A stretch of DNA of 64,000 nucleotides from an uncultured Opitutaceae bacterium (lineage in GTDB: Bacteria > Verrucomicrobiota > Verrucomicrobiia > Opitutales > Opitutaceae): assembly GCA_903929355.1 (NCBI GenBank), contig CAIYUN010000074.1, forward strand, positions 1-64,000. Direction: 5' to 3'. Below the pieces are notes generated by a model. It was not told the origin of the DNA. It did not search any database and saw nothing but the letters and a program-made list of their open reading frames with translations. This document shows, one piece after another, positions 9,218 through 18,825 of this stretch. The number at the start of each line of letters is the position of its first letter. Within the stretch, counting starts at the first letter, position 1. The position numbers and the translations under genes were made by a program.

Positions 9218-11002
9218 CTAGTGAGCGTGCTTGGTGATGTACCAGTAGCCCAGCCCGAGGCCGATCAGGACGAGAAGCACGTTCAGCACCACAAACCCGA
9301 TGATGATCGTTTTCTTGCTGATCCCGGTTTTCCACAACACCGGCGACTGGAGCCGCTGGTAGCGGCCGACCAGCTGCACCTTTTCAAAGTCGTCGAGCTC
9401 CACCTTCATCGCGGCGGCGGAGTGGAAGCGCCGTGCCGGATTCCGTTCCAGGGCATGGAGGATGATTTCCTCGACGGCCGGGGTCAGATGGGGGTTCAGC
9501 TTGCGCGGGGCGGGCGGGTCTCCGGTCACCCGCGCGTTCATGATCACATAGGGGTTCTCGCCCTCAAACGGCACTACCCCCGTGGTCATCTCGTAGAGGA
9601 TCGTCCCGAGGCTGTAGATGTCGGTCAGCGCGTCGCCGCGCTTGCCGCGCACCTGTTCGGGCGCCATGTAGTCCGGTGTGCCCATCGTCGGCGAGAAGCC
9701 GACAAACGTCAGGCGGCGGGACTGGTTGCTCTTGGCGATGCCGAAATCCATGATCCGGATGCTGCCGTCGCTGCAGATCATGATGTTCGCCGGCTTCAGG
9801 TCCCGGTGCACCACCTTCTGCCGGTGCAGGTAGTCCAGTGCCTCGCAGATGCGGCTCGCGATCCGGACCGCGTCGGGCTCCGGCAGCGGGCGCACGGTCT
9901 CCATGAGCTCGTTGAGGGTCTGGCCCTCCAGGTACTCCATCACGATGTAGGGTCGGCTTTTCTTCTCCACCGGGAACATCTTGAGGATGAAGGGATGGTC
10001 CAACGACAGGCCGATCTGCTCCTCGCGCTGAAACCGGTCAAAGGTGGCGATCTCGCTTTCAAACTTCATCAGCGGCACCTTGAGCGCCACCGCCTTGCCG
10101 GTCGTCCGGTCATCCGCCTTGAAAATGGAGGCCATGCCGCTGCGGGCGACGAGGTCGGTGATCTCGAACCGCTTGTCCAGCAGGGAGCCGGGTCCGAGCT
10201 CGCTCCCGGACTTTGGGCTGGCCAACCGCACCGCGCTCGGCACCCCCGGCTGGTCGATGCGCTGCACCTGGAGGATCTGGATCGAGATGTTGTCATCCAA
10301 CTGGCGGCGCTCGGCGAGCGCGACGAGCTTCTTGCACGCGTCAAACGGGTGGGACCGCGAGACGATCTGGCGGATCTCATCATCCACCACGAAGGAATAC
10401 AGCCCATCCGAGCACTGGAGGATGGTGTCGCCGGGCTGCAGGGTCTCCTGGTGCAGGTCGAACCGGCACACGGGTTCATGGCCGAGGCTGCGGGTGAGGA
10501 TCGAACGCTTGGAGCTGGTCATGGCATCCCGCTCCAGCAGGAGGCCCAGCTTGATCTGGAGGGAGACGTAGGAGTGATCCTCGGTGAGCCGGCGCACGGT
10601 GTCGTGCCGGACCAGGTAGGCCCGGGAGTCGCCGACATGCGCCGTGTAGACCTGGTCGTTGCGGAAAAGCGAGGCGATCAGGGTGGTCGCCATGCCGCGC
10701 CGGGAGGGATCGGCCAGCGCGGTGTCGTAGACCTTGCGGTTGGCCGCCTCAAACATCTGCTGCAGCAGACGGGCGGGGGCGAGGTCCGCCGAGGCCGACT
10801 GAAACACCGCGAGCGCCTCCTCCACGGCCAGGCGGCTGGCGAGGGCGCCGTTGCCGGCTCCGCCGACCCCGTCGGCGAGCAGGGCCACACTGCCCAGTTT
10901 CTCCCGTTGCAACGGATCGTCCGACGACCCGAAGCTCACGAAATCCTCGTTATGGTCGCGGACGGGGCCGGTGTTGGAGACCTCACCGTATTGGATGTGC
11001 AT
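9218..11002 (-). CDS. Bifunctional PP2C phosphatase-Ser/Thr protein kinase, membrane-anchored
   Basis: 594 residues. Residues ~1-240 are a PP2C/PPM phosphatase with the metal motifs RDHNEDFV, LLADGVGG, AHVGDSRAYL and DDNISI. Residues ~270-530 are a Hanks-type kinase: ALKVPL with Lys308, HRDLKPANIM starting at His399, MDFGIAKS, and GTPDYMAPEQ. The glycine loop is poor (ARSGMASIFKA rather than GxGxxG). One C-terminal membrane helix (about 566-588, IIIGFVVLNVLLVLIGLGLG) ends in a short YWYITKHAH tail, so both enzymes should face the cytoplasm. Such fusions reverse and apply phosphorylation in one chain; the targets are unknown. Opposing activities suggest a self-contained switch. Confidence 0.9.
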   Translation of the reverse strand: MHIQYGEVSNTGPVRDHNEDFVSFGSSDDPLQREKLGSVALLADGVGGAGNGALASRLAVEEALAVFQSASADLAPARLLQQMFEAANRKVYDTALADPSRRGMATTLIASLFRNDQVYTAHVGDSRAYLVRHDTVRRLTEDHSYVSLQIKLGLLLERDAMTSSKRSILTRSLGHEPVCRFDLHQETLQPGDTILQCSDGLYSFVVDDEIRQIVSRSHPFDACKKLVALAERRQLDDNISIQILQVQRIDQPGVPSAVRLASPKSGSELGPGSLLDKRFEITDLVARSGMASIFKADDRTTGKAVALKVPLMKFESEIATFDRFQREEQIGLSLDHPFILKMFPVEKKSRPYIVMEYLEGQTLNELMETVRPLPEPDAVRIASRICEALDYLHRQKVVHRDLKPANIMICSDGSIRIMDFGIAKSNQSRRLTFVGFSPTMGTPDYMAPEQVRGKRGDALTDIYSLGTILYEMTTGVVPFEGENPYVIMNARVTGDPPAPRKLNPHLTPAVEEIILHALERNPARRFHSAAAMKVELDDFEKVQLVGRYQRLQSPVLWKTGISKKTIIIGFVVLNVLLVLIGLGLGYWYITKHAH

Positions 11003-11290
11003 GGATAAAGTTTCCAGCCTGCGGCCCCGGCGGGTTGGCGGGGAGGAAGATGGACGGGTTCATGGTGGCTGAGGCGGCGGGGCGGGAACCTTGGCGCCGC
11101 GTGGCACTGCGCCAAGCTAGAACTGCATTAAAAAAAGTTAACACGGCCCTGCCTGAAGTAGCGCAGGCATCCCTGCCTGCTTCCGACCCGCTCCGACCTG
11201 GAGCCGAGGCCGTGTCCTGCATAGCTAGGCGACGTAGGACGCCCCCGTCGCGGTCCGAGCTAGGGTGGGGACGCATCCGATCAGCTCCTT
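11003..11290. repeat. Spacer with a small hairpin, no gene
   Basis: No supported gene. A 7-bp stem hairpin lies at 11163-11180 (GCAGGCA, loop TCCC, TGCCTGC). It sits between two leftward genes. Confidence 0.4.
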
Positions 11291-11767
11291 TCAGCCTTTT
11301 CCTTTTGCCCACGCTTGGGCCACGCTCCGTGTCAATCCGGCCGCCTGGGTCGACACGCGCTGGTCCGCGCGGGCGCACCACGCGGCGAGGTCCTCCGGGG
11401 TGAGCACCGACGCTCCCATCGCCTCGGCGGTGCGCCGTTCGGCCTGGTCGGCGGTGGCCACCTCGCAGGCGGTCGGGTCGGTGGCGCGGGCGATCAGTTG
11501 CTCGATCACATCGTCGGCCGTGAGTTTGGAGGGGGTGAACAGCACGGTGAGCGACTCCTGCCGCGTGGGCCGCTCGATGACCAGTTCCGGCCCGCGCCCG
11601 TCAAAGACGACAGTGACACGCACCCCCTCGGTGTCATGGATCGCCGTGAGGCGTCGCACGAGCAGCGCGCGGGCCGCGTCGCGGTCGCGCCGCAGCAGCG
11701 CGCGCAACTCCGGCCACGCGTGGAGGATGTTGGGGCCGTCCACCAGCAGATGTTTCGCCGAAGCCAT
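11291..11767 (-). CDS. YacP-like NYN-domain protein
   Basis: 158 residues from ATG 11767; a start 10 codons earlier (11797) is possible. The sequence LLVDGPNILHAWPEL near the N-terminus, VTVVFDG, EVATADQAER and VLTPEDLAAW match the NYN/PIN-fold family that includes YacP/Rae1, a ribosome-associated endoribonuclease. The acidic residues (D of VDG, D of VFDG, D of TADQ) are the expected metal ligands. Predicted role: RNA cleavage in the cytoplasm. The assignment rests on motif order only. Confidence 0.75.
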   Translation of the reverse strand: MASAKHLLVDGPNILHAWPELRALLRRDRDAARALLVRRLTAIHDTEGVRVTVVFDGRGPELVIERPTRQESLTVLFTPSKLTADDVIEQLIARATDPTACEVATADQAERRTAEAMGASVLTPEDLAAWCARADQRVSTQAAGLTRSVAQAWAKGKG

Positions 11768-12261
11768 GGCGCGCAGGCTGTCCCCGCCCGTCGCCATTGC
11801 AATGCGCGACTGGGTTTCGGGCGCATCTCAGTTTTCTTGCAGGCTCAATTTGATCCCTCTGGCTCCCCCTTTGCGTTCTTCTTGGCGCGCCAAAACCTTG
11901 CCTGCGGTCCGACCTGTCCTCCGACTTGTCCGCCGTAGCCTTGGGTGCGGTCCGAAACCTCGGCGAAGGATCGGCGAAGGCGGCTGCGACCTTGTGTAAA
12001 AACTTCTGCGACAGTTTCTCCGGGTTGAACCATTAGTGTTAATTAGTGAAGATAAGTGGTTAATAATGTTTTTCCCTGTCTCCGTTTTCTCTGTTACCTC
12101 CTGTAAAAACTTCCTGTCCGATCTTGTTGCTTCAATCTCCTGTGCCACTTTGCAATAATCTGAGATGCGCCCCTGGGTTTGTCCGGACTTTCCGGTTGCC
12201 CCACCGCCACCGCCCGGGTATTGGCATCGGGAACCCCGCGGGTGCGAATGCTCCAACCACC
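11768..12261. repeat. Gene-free spacer with dispersed repeats
   Basis: 11920-11990 carries CCGACTTGTCCGCCGTAGCC then GGCGAAGGATCGGCGAAGGC, a copy of the hairpin repeat family also found at 16181, 16405 and 28629. 12030-12110 carries TTAGTGTTAATTAGTGAAGA and TCTCCGTTTTCTCTGTTACC, related to the CACTAAT/TTCACTTAT and CACAGAG families. No gene was seen; the upstream extension of the next ORF into this region lacks support. Confidence 0.5.
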
Positions 12262-13596
12262 ATGAATATTCTGAAACTCCTGTCGTCGCTCTGCAACGGA
12301 GTCGGCCGGAAAATCGCCGGCATGTCGGGCCTGTTGCTCTTGCTGGCCGGCCCCGGTCGCGGTCAGGGCGTCGGGCTGCCGGATCAGTCGCCCGGGCCGG
12401 TTTCCCCGTCGGCGCTTGGACCGCGGGCTCCTGCCTATGAGGTGATGAACGCCCTCCTCGGGCTGCCGTTGTTGGCCGACGACAACCTGTGGGGGGACAC
12501 CCCCGCCGAGGTCGCCGCGCGGCTGAAGCTTCCCGCCGAGGGTATGACCGACCATTTCGCGAGCTACCGCGCCTACCCGAGGCAGCCGGTTGCGGTACTC
12601 GGGGTGCGCAGCTACATGCTCTCGCTCAAGGCGGCCGAGGGCCGGCTCACCGCGTTCTCCGTCATGTTCACCAACCGCGGCGACTTCCCTGCCTTCGCCA
12701 AGCTGGTGGCACCGGCGGAGCCGGATCCCGGCCAGATCAACGCTTTTGAGGACGCGATGCGGAGCGATTTTCAGACTTTGTCCGCGCGCATCACGGCGCG
12801 GTTCGGTCCGTCCCACCGGGCCAGTCTTTCGGGCGGCACCCTGGCCTCCGGTCCGGCGGCGCTCCGCTGGTCGGCGGCCGGCTGTGTGCTGCTCCTGTCC
12901 CAGGTGCCGTTGCAGATGGTCACGCTCAAAATCGTCCCGGATGAGTCGGCCAAGGAAACCCGTCTGAGCACCGCGCAGTTGAGGCTCAAGCTCAAGTCCC
13001 TCGTCACGCGCCGCCCCAACGGCGATGTCATCCTCGACCAGGTGCCGATGGTCAACCAAGGCCCCAAGGGCTACTGTGTGCCCGCCACGTTTGAGCGCTG
13101 CCTGCGGTATTTTGACATCCCGGCCGACATGTATGAGCTCGCGGCGGTCGGTGGCACCGACTATGGCGGCGGCACCAACCCCGTGGCCATGGCCGCCGGG
13201 CTGGATCTCTATGTTCACCAGCACGGCCGGGTGTTGGAGCGCGCCGACGCCGAGGTCTCCATCACCGGGCTGGCCCGTTACCTGGACGAAGGCCGGCCGG
13301 TGATCTGGACCCTGGACTACACCAAAACCTTCAACACCCTGGTCAACACCCACACCAAGGCCCGCGCCGCGACCACGGACTGGACCAAGTGGCGGCAGAC
13401 CGTGCTGACCGCCGCCAAGACCCCCCTCGAGCACGACAAGCTAAGCGGCCACGCCTGCCTCATCATCGGCTACAACCGTGCGACCAACGAAATCGCGCTG
13501 ACCGATTCCTGGGGCCCCGGCTATGCCGAATGCTGGGTGCCCGTCACCGCCGCCATGAAAGTCTCCCGGGATCAGTTTTGGGTGGTGTCGTGGTAG
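12262..13596 (+). CDS. Secreted C39-like (papain-fold) cysteine protease
   Basis: 444 residues from ATG 12262, which gives a signal-like N-terminus (GMSGLLLLLAGPGRGQG). The C-terminal half is a papain-fold domain: VPMVNQGPKGYCVPATFERC with Gln in the oxyanion position and catalytic Cys272, then SGHACLIIGYN with His397 and LTDSWGPGY supplying the Asp/Trp pattern. This is the C39-like/BtrH-type family of peptidases. The N-terminal ~230 residues (GLPLLADDNLWGDTPAEVAA, LGVRSYMLSLKAAEGRL) are unassigned and may bind substrate. Export to the periplasm or outside is likely. It stands alone. Confidence 0.75.
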   Translation: MNILKLLSSLCNGVGRKIAGMSGLLLLLAGPGRGQGVGLPDQSPGPVSPSALGPRAPAYEVMNALLGLPLLADDNLWGDTPAEVAARLKLPAEGMTDHFASYRAYPRQPVAVLGVRSYMLSLKAAEGRLTAFSVMFTNRGDFPAFAKLVAPAEPDPGQINAFEDAMRSDFQTLSARITARFGPSHRASLSGGTLASGPAALRWSAAGCVLLLSQVPLQMVTLKIVPDESAKETRLSTAQLRLKLKSLVTRRPNGDVILDQVPMVNQGPKGYCVPATFERCLRYFDIPADMYELAAVGGTDYGGGTNPVAMAAGLDLYVHQHGRVLERADAEVSITGLARYLDEGRPVIWTLDYTKTFNTLVNTHTKARAATTDWTKWRQTVLTAAKTPLEHDKLSGHACLIIGYNRATNEIALTDSWGPGYAECWVPVTAAMKVSRDQFWVVSW

Positions 13597-14028
13597 GGTG
13601 GAGTGGGGGTCTCGGGCGCCCCCCGCCAGCCTTGTGTCACAAGCCGTAAGGCTCTCCTTCGCCAAGTCTTTCGCCGTTGCTGAAGGCTAGGTGCGGACTG
13701 AGCCGACGACAGCCGGGATCAACATGCTCGATGGGAATCAGTCCACGGGTTGGTCCTGAAGCAACCCTCGTCGGGGGTAATGGCTCAGTTTGCCTTGTTT
13801 GGGTAGGGACGTCACTCCGTGGCGTCCGCAGACGGCTCGGAGAGGGGGGCCGGGGACATGGTTCCTGGTTCTTAGTGCTGAGTTCCGGGTCAGGCTGGGC
13901 GTGGCTTCACGAAGGCGGATGCTGGGTTGCGGCGGCTTGACCCCGAGGCGCTATTCGGCAGGGTGTGAAAATCCATTGATCGGCGGTCCAGCGCGTTGAG
14001 GTCGACGCGCTCCACCGCCAGTCGGTTT
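13597..14028. repeat. Spacer with dispersed repeats including GGACGCC/GGCGTCC hairpins
   Basis: 13650-13690 holds CTCCTTCGCCAAGTCTTTCG (hairpin family). 13805-13845 holds GACGTCACTCCGTGGCGTCC followed by GACGGCTCGGAGAGG, the opposite orientation of the copy at 54398-54445. 13858-13885 holds a GTTCCTGGTTCTTAGTGCTG stretch. No gene is supported. Confidence 0.5.
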
Positions 14029-14736
14029 ATGCCTCCTCCCTCGAACATCAAAAAACTCCTCCTCATTGGCGCGTCACGCGGCCTTGGTTTTGCCATGGCC
14101 GAGGAGTACCTCAAGCGCGGCTGGCTGGTGGTGGCCACCGAGCGGGTCCAAACTTCCTCAAAGCTGCGCAGTCTTGTGGGCACCTACGAGCGGCGACTTG
14201 AAATCGAAAACGTTGACATCGTCCATCCCGACCAGGTGACCGCGCTGCGCGCGCGTCTGGCCTCGAGGACCTTTGACATGCTTTTCGTCAACGCGGGCGT
14301 CAAGTGCGCCGCCGGCAATGAGACGACTGCGGAGATTTCAACCGACGAATTTATCCGGGTGATGGTGACCAACGCCCTGAGCCCCTTGCGGGTGGTTGAA
14401 GCCTTGCGGGATCTCGTGCTTCCAGGCGGCACCATCGGGGTCATGTCCTCCGGTCTGGGCAGTGTCACCAACAACGTGGATGGAATGCTTGATGTTTATC
14501 GTGGGAGCAAGGCGGCGCTCAACATGTTCATGCGCAGCTTTGCCGCCCGCCAAGCCGGTGATCGACGCACTCTGCTGCTCATGCATCCCGGCTGGGTCCG
14601 GACGGATTTGGGCGGACCCAACGCGTGGCTGAGCATCGAGGAGAGCATACCCAAACTCGCGAATGTCATCGACGCGCAGGCCGGAAAAGCGGGCCTGCAG
14701 TACCTTGATTTCCTGGGCCAGACGATTCCGTGGTGA
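14029..14736 (+). CDS. Short-chain dehydrogenase/reductase
   Basis: 235 residues from ATG 14029 (an ATG 11 codons upstream gives a basic extension and is less likely). Classical SDR features: the nucleotide-binding LLIGASRGLGFAMAEEYL near the N-terminus, FVNAGV (NAG), catalytic Ser in VMSSGLGSV, and YRGSKAAL carrying the Tyr-x-x-x-Lys pair, followed by LMHPGWVRTDLGG. It uses NAD(P)H for an unknown carbonyl/alcohol substrate in the cytoplasm. It is a single gene with no obvious operon. Confidence 0.88.
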   Translation: MPPPSNIKKLLLIGASRGLGFAMAEEYLKRGWLVVATERVQTSSKLRSLVGTYERRLEIENVDIVHPDQVTALRARLASRTFDMLFVNAGVKCAAGNETTAEISTDEFIRVMVTNALSPLRVVEALRDLVLPGGTIGVMSSGLGSVTNNVDGMLDVYRGSKAALNMFMRSFAARQAGDRRTLLLMHPGWVRTDLGGPNAWLSIEESIPKLANVIDAQAGKAGLQYLDFLGQTIPW

Positions 14737-15077
14737 GCGCGAATAGCCGGTTGCAGGTTGACGGGGTGGAAGCTGAAAGCTGCCCGCCTTCGCCGGGGGC
14801 TCCGGTGCGGTGAATCACCGAGACGGCGATTCAAAGGGAAGGTCCGCCGACGGTCACAGGTCGCAAGTCGGAAGGTCGAATGAAGGACTGAATGCTGCCG
14901 CCGTCGCTGAAGCTATTGACCCCCATCGCCACCATATGCCGACGCCAACTCGACAGTTTGTCTAAGGTCAAGGCCTGACGTCTTCCGATTGGACCTCTTG
15001 AGCCGACGGTTTCTTTTCGCCCGCGGGGCACCGTCTTTTTACTTTACTACATTTTTCAGTTCATTTCATTTGGCGCG
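14737..15077. other. Gene-free spacer upstream of the PEP-CTERM gene
   Basis: No gene is supported. 14885-14910 carries GCCGCCGTCGCTGAAGCTAT, a member of the hairpin repeat family. 14808-14821 has a small CGGTGAATCACCG palindrome. The last ~50 bases are T-rich (TTTTTACTTTACTACATTTT) and probably hold the promoter of the next gene, but no consensus could be assigned. Confidence 0.4.
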
Positions 15078-15959
15078 ATGACTCTTCCACGCTACCTGTG
15101 CCGCGCGGCTTTCTTCAGCGGACTCCTGGCCCCTCTTTCGCTCCATGCCCAAAGCACTCTCTTCTGGACGGAGGGCGGCACCGATCGGGTGCAGGCTTCA
15201 GCGTCCGATGGCTCGGGGCTCGCGGACCTCACCCCGACCCTCAACGATCCCTGGGGCATCACCTACGATGGCACCCACGTATATTTTACGGAGGACATCA
15301 CTGGCCAAATCTGGCGCATGGATCCAGATGGAGGCAACCGCGTGATGGTGGCGGATGTGAACTCGCCCAATGACATCGCCGTCAATTCCACCAACATCTA
15401 CTGGGTGAATAAGAACGGTCGTGTCTTCCGCTCGAACTTGGATGGCACGGGCGCGACTGCCATCGTGGCGGTCAACGGATCCCACTTCGAAGGCATCGCG
15501 CTCACCGCCGCCAATATATACTGGACCGACAGCGTCGCCCATCTCATCCAGCGCGCCAATCTCGACGGCAGCGGCGTCACGACGCTCGTCAGCTCGGGGC
15601 TCACCACCCCCTATGGCTTGCAGGTCACCGACAGCTTCCTCTATTGGGCCGACCAGGGCACCGGTTTGATTCAGCGTGCCAATCTCAATGGCAGCGGCGT
15701 CACCACGCTTCTCAGCGGGCTCTCCAACCCCAGCGACGTATTTGTCACCGGCAGCAACCTTTTCTTCACCGAGCAAAACGTCGGCGTCTTCCAGGCGAAC
15801 CTCGACGGCACCAATGTCAACTCGGTGGTTTCGGGGGCCAACAACTACCGGTTTATCGCCGGTGACTTCGCCACGATTCCAGAGCCGACTACCCTGGCCC
15901 TCGGGTGCGGTGGCCTGATCCTTGGTCTGGTAGTTTGGCGGCGCCGCCGGACCGAGTGA
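15078..15959 (+). CDS. PEP-CTERM-anchored beta-propeller-like secreted protein
   Basis: 293 residues. N-terminal signal peptide (to about residue 25, ending SLHAQ). The body is a series of YWTD/LDL-receptor-type propeller repeats: VYFTEDITGQIWRMDPDG, IYWVNKNGRVFRSNLDG, IYWTDSVAHLIQRANLDG, LYWADQGTGLIQRANLNG, LFFTEQNVGVFQANLDG. The C-terminus IPEPTTLALGCGG, a hydrophobic helix and WRRRRTE form a PEP-CTERM sorting signal, processed by exosortase to place the protein at the outer surface. No exosortase gene is in this window. Function is unknown; a structural or binding role is plausible. Confidence 0.85.
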   Translation: MTLPRYLCRAAFFSGLLAPLSLHAQSTLFWTEGGTDRVQASASDGSGLADLTPTLNDPWGITYDGTHVYFTEDITGQIWRMDPDGGNRVMVADVNSPNDIAVNSTNIYWVNKNGRVFRSNLDGTGATAIVAVNGSHFEGIALTAANIYWTDSVAHLIQRANLDGSGVTTLVSSGLTTPYGLQVTDSFLYWADQGTGLIQRANLNGSGVTTLLSGLSNPSDVFVTGSNLFFTEQNVGVFQANLDGTNVNSVVSGANNYRFIAGDFATIPEPTTLALGCGGLILGLVVWRRRRTE

Positions 15960-16793
15960 AATCCCCCGGATTCTTCGGGCGAGGAGTCAAAGGGGACGGG
16001 GGAGGGGCGGGGAATGACCAATGACCAAGTGGGGAAGGAAGAAAGTCGGAGGCGGAGTTTGATCACAGAAACGGAAAAGAAAGAAACCAAGGATACCCCC
16101 GCCGCGCCGGACCCAACTCCAGATCAGACCGTGTAGGATTAAGTCGGCGTCGGAATGGAGCCCCGCTCGTTCAATCTTCCTCCGTCGCCGAGGCTATGGC
16201 GGACAAGGAAGGCCCGTGTGAGAGCTTCTTCTCGTTCTTGGTGCTGGGAAGTTGAGGGGTTGCCCTCCGTCGCTGAAGCTTTGGAGGGTGCGGTCTATGC
16301 GGCCGCAGTTCTTGACGTGCTCTCTGGAGCCTCGGCGAAGGAGAGGGCTGAGTTGCGGCGGGAGGCGGAATCGGAATCGAGAACGTGTAGGAGTAAGAGA
16401 ACGATCCTCCTTCGCCATGGCTACGGAGGACAGGGAACGATGGGGGGACGCGGTGGTCGGCTCCACACAGAACCAAGAACGCGAGGCGGACTCGGCTCAT
16501 TTTTGGAGCTGTTGCGACCCCGCCGCAGGGCGGTACGCGACGAGGGCATCGCGGCACTGGGGGAAGGGCGTCGGCAAGACGACGACGCTATGGGGGAGGG
16601 GACCGGCGGCTCCAAACTTGCCCAACTGCAAGTTTCATCTTGCCGCCGGGGGAAAAGCCCACGTAGTAGCCACCTTCCCCGGTGGTGTCGCAGCCAACGG
16701 GCGATTCGGTTCTTTCCCAATTTCCGGTCTTTGCCGGCGGTCGGCGGCCCGGCCCTGCCGCCGCCAGAAGGTTATCGCCGCATTTCAACTTTT
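15960..16793. repeat. 834-base repeat-rich spacer before tRNA-Lys
   Basis: Open frames here are mutually overlapping, Arg/Pro/Ser-rich and unlike proteins, so none is called. At least three copies of one repeat are present: 16181-16212 (CTCCGTCGCCGAGGCTATGG, then CGGACAAGG), 16266-16287 (TCCGTCGCTGAAGCTTTGGA) and 16405-16435 (CTCCTTCGCCATGGCTACGG, then AGGACAGG). 16468-16480 has ACACAGAACCAAGAACG. Confidence 0.55.
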
Positions 16794-16869
<76 letters not shown>

Positions 16870-16998
16870 TTTCTAAGCGAGGATTTTAGGGCGTTTTTAG
16901 AGGTAAAACAGGAAATGGGAAACAACAAAAAGGACGAGTTTAGGTTCCAGAAGTTTTCCAACGTTATCGAGAATCTGTGTGCAGAAAATGAGTAGAAA

Positions 16999-18405
16999 AT
17001 GGTTGCGGAGCGGGGGGCGTCCTTTCATGTTTGGGGGATGGAAACTCCCGAGAAAAAGGCGGGGCCAATTCGTCGGTCCGATCCCGAGGTCCAGAACCTC
17101 CAATGGCGCACGCGTAAGAACGGCACGGTGGTTCCGATCTGGCGTCAGCGCGTCAATGGCGTGGCACAGAGCATCATGCTGCCGGCGATATCCCCGGAGA
17201 ACAAGGGCGACCTGCGCAAACTCATCAAGCAGCAGATGCGTGCAAAGTGCTGGGACGCCATGTTGAAGAAGTTCGGCCTGGACGAGAAGCCGGTGCCGCC
17301 GCCCTGCGTGACGTTCGGGAAGTTGTTCGAAACATACCGGAAATGGTCGGCGGGTCAGCGGTTTGCACCCAACACCGTGGAGAATAACATCAAGGCCATG
17401 TCCCGGCTGATCCGCTGGGTGAAGGGCGAGGAATTCGATGTGGAGGCTGCCAGCGTGGATATTTTCACCGTCAAGTTCCTTGGGGATTTTGAGAGCGCGA
17501 TGGTGGGCGAGCGACGGGGGCGGGCAAAGGCGGAGGGGTGGGACGCGGAACGGACGGAGCGCGAGGTGGCCAGCGCGTCCCGCAGCGTTTACGCGACCAT
17601 CCATGCGGCCCGGTCTCTGTTCAAGGGCAAGGCGTTGGATTCGACCGACTATGCGGCTTTGCTCCTCCCGGACTTGGGGCGGGCGCTCAAGGCGAGCTTC
17701 GGCTTGAACACCCTCAAGAAGGAATGGTGGATGCCGGACCTGGCGGTGGTGCGACGGATCATCGAGGACAGCGCGGCGCTGCGGAAAGAAGACCCCGCCG
17801 CCTGGCTGGGAATGCAGTTGGAGGTCCTGTGTGGGACCCGCCGTGGCAGCGTGCTCGATGCAAAATGGTCATGGTTTGTCGAGGGGATCAGCGCGATACC
17901 TGCCACGAATTCTAAGCCGTGGGAATCAGGGAAAGCAGGGAACCCAGACTCAAAGGACGCCGCTCCGCAAAAGGCGATGTTTCTGGAGGTGCGGCGGGCC
18001 AAGGGTGCGCCATCGAAAGTGCAGCTCTCGCAGGAAGATTGGGAGGCGCTGCTGAGGGCCAGGGCGGATGTGGGGGCCGCCCTTTATCCGAAGATGGAAC
18101 CGGAGGAGAGAAACAAGCTGATGGCCGAGGGGTTTGTCCTGCCGCATACTGATCGGAAAGAAAGGGAGCGAATCATGGCGGAGCGGCTGGTGCCTTGGTT
18201 GCGGGCGCGGGGCCTCACCCAGGCGAACGGCCGCCGGCTGCCCAACCACGAACTGCGGAAAATCTGGAGCACCCTGATGGACCGCACCCATGGCCACGAC
18301 AACCTGATGATTGCCGCGGCCTGGTCGGCGGAGCGCCTCAAGTGGGCCTACACGGAACGCCCTTCGGCGGTCGGGATGGCGGGTAGCGAATGGCGCGCCG
18401 TCTGA
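16999..18405 (+). CDS. Tyrosine recombinase/integrase of island 1
   Basis: 468 residues from ATG 16999; ATG 17038 is an alternative start. An N-terminal arm-type/core-binding region (TFGKLFETYRKWSAGQRFAP with NTVENNIK) is followed by a catalytic domain. Arg lies in LCGTRRGSVLDAKWSWF, the HxxR box is NHELRKIWSTLM, and the likely nucleophile Tyr is in LKWAYTERPS near the C-terminus. The Arg box is divergent (GTRRGS instead of the commoner G.R..E), as in several Verrucomicrobiota integrases. It should catalyse integration and excision at the tRNA-Lys repeats. Its sequence is clearly different from the island 2 recombinase. Confidence 0.85.
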   Translation: MVAERGASFHVWGMETPEKKAGPIRRSDPEVQNLQWRTRKNGTVVPIWRQRVNGVAQSIMLPAISPENKGDLRKLIKQQMRAKCWDAMLKKFGLDEKPVPPPCVTFGKLFETYRKWSAGQRFAPNTVENNIKAMSRLIRWVKGEEFDVEAASVDIFTVKFLGDFESAMVGERRGRAKAEGWDAERTEREVASASRSVYATIHAARSLFKGKALDSTDYAALLLPDLGRALKASFGLNTLKKEWWMPDLAVVRRIIEDSAALRKEDPAAWLGMQLEVLCGTRRGSVLDAKWSWFVEGISAIPATNSKPWESGKAGNPDSKDAAPQKAMFLEVRRAKGAPSKVQLSQEDWEALLRARADVGAALYPKMEPEERNKLMAEGFVLPHTDRKERERIMAERLVPWLRARGLTQANGRRLPNHELRKIWSTLMDRTHGHDNLMIAAAWSAERLKWAYTERPSAVGMAGSEWRAV

Positions 18406-18423
18406 AGCTCGTTCACGGCCCGA

Positions 18424-18825
18424 ATGAACACCACCCTCATCCAAGAAACTGCCCTCAACACCCTGGCCGGCACGATCTCATTTCCCGAGGTCGTCGGCCA
18501 GTTGCTCCGTGCCGGCGTGGAGTACTACCACGTGGACTACGTCGCCCTGCGCAAGACCTTCTACGCCGCGGATGGCTCCGCGATGGTCACCACCCCGTTG
18601 AACTACGAGGACCTGCCGCCGGTCGCGGCCGACTTCAACGTTGCGTCCCTGCGGGCCAACATTCTCGACAGCCAGACGAAGGGCCAGTCCTTCCACGACT
18701 TCAGCCGCCGGGCCACGGCGGCCGGCGTGCAGGGCTACTTCGCCTTCCTGCGGGGGAAACGGGTCACCTACCTCGGTCGGCAGGGCGACCAGCACATCGA
18801 GTGGTTCCCCGGCGCCGCGCCCTGA
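18424..18825 (+). CDS. DUF1398 family protein
   Basis: 133 residues. The sequence resembles the DUF1398 (YbcV-like) family: SFPEVVGQLLRAGVEYYHVD, LRKTFYAADG, SLRANILDSQTKGQSFHDFS and GVQGYFAFLRGKRVTYLGR. The family is small, cytoplasmic and of unknown function; an E. coli member lies in a cryptic prophage, which fits an accessory role. It starts 18 bases after the integrase stop. Start ATG 18424 was chosen for this spacing. Confidence 0.75.
   Translation: MNTTLIQETALNTLAGTISFPEVVGQLLRAGVEYYHVDYVALRKTFYAADGSAMVTTPLNYEDLPPVAADFNVASLRANILDSQTKGQSFHDFSRRATAAGVQGYFAFLRGKRVTYLGRQGDQHIEWFPGAAP

Noticed and set aside
15000-15077. Sigma-54 promoter for the PEP-CTERM gene
   Set aside because: A GGGCACCGTC word is present but the GC element at the right distance is not.
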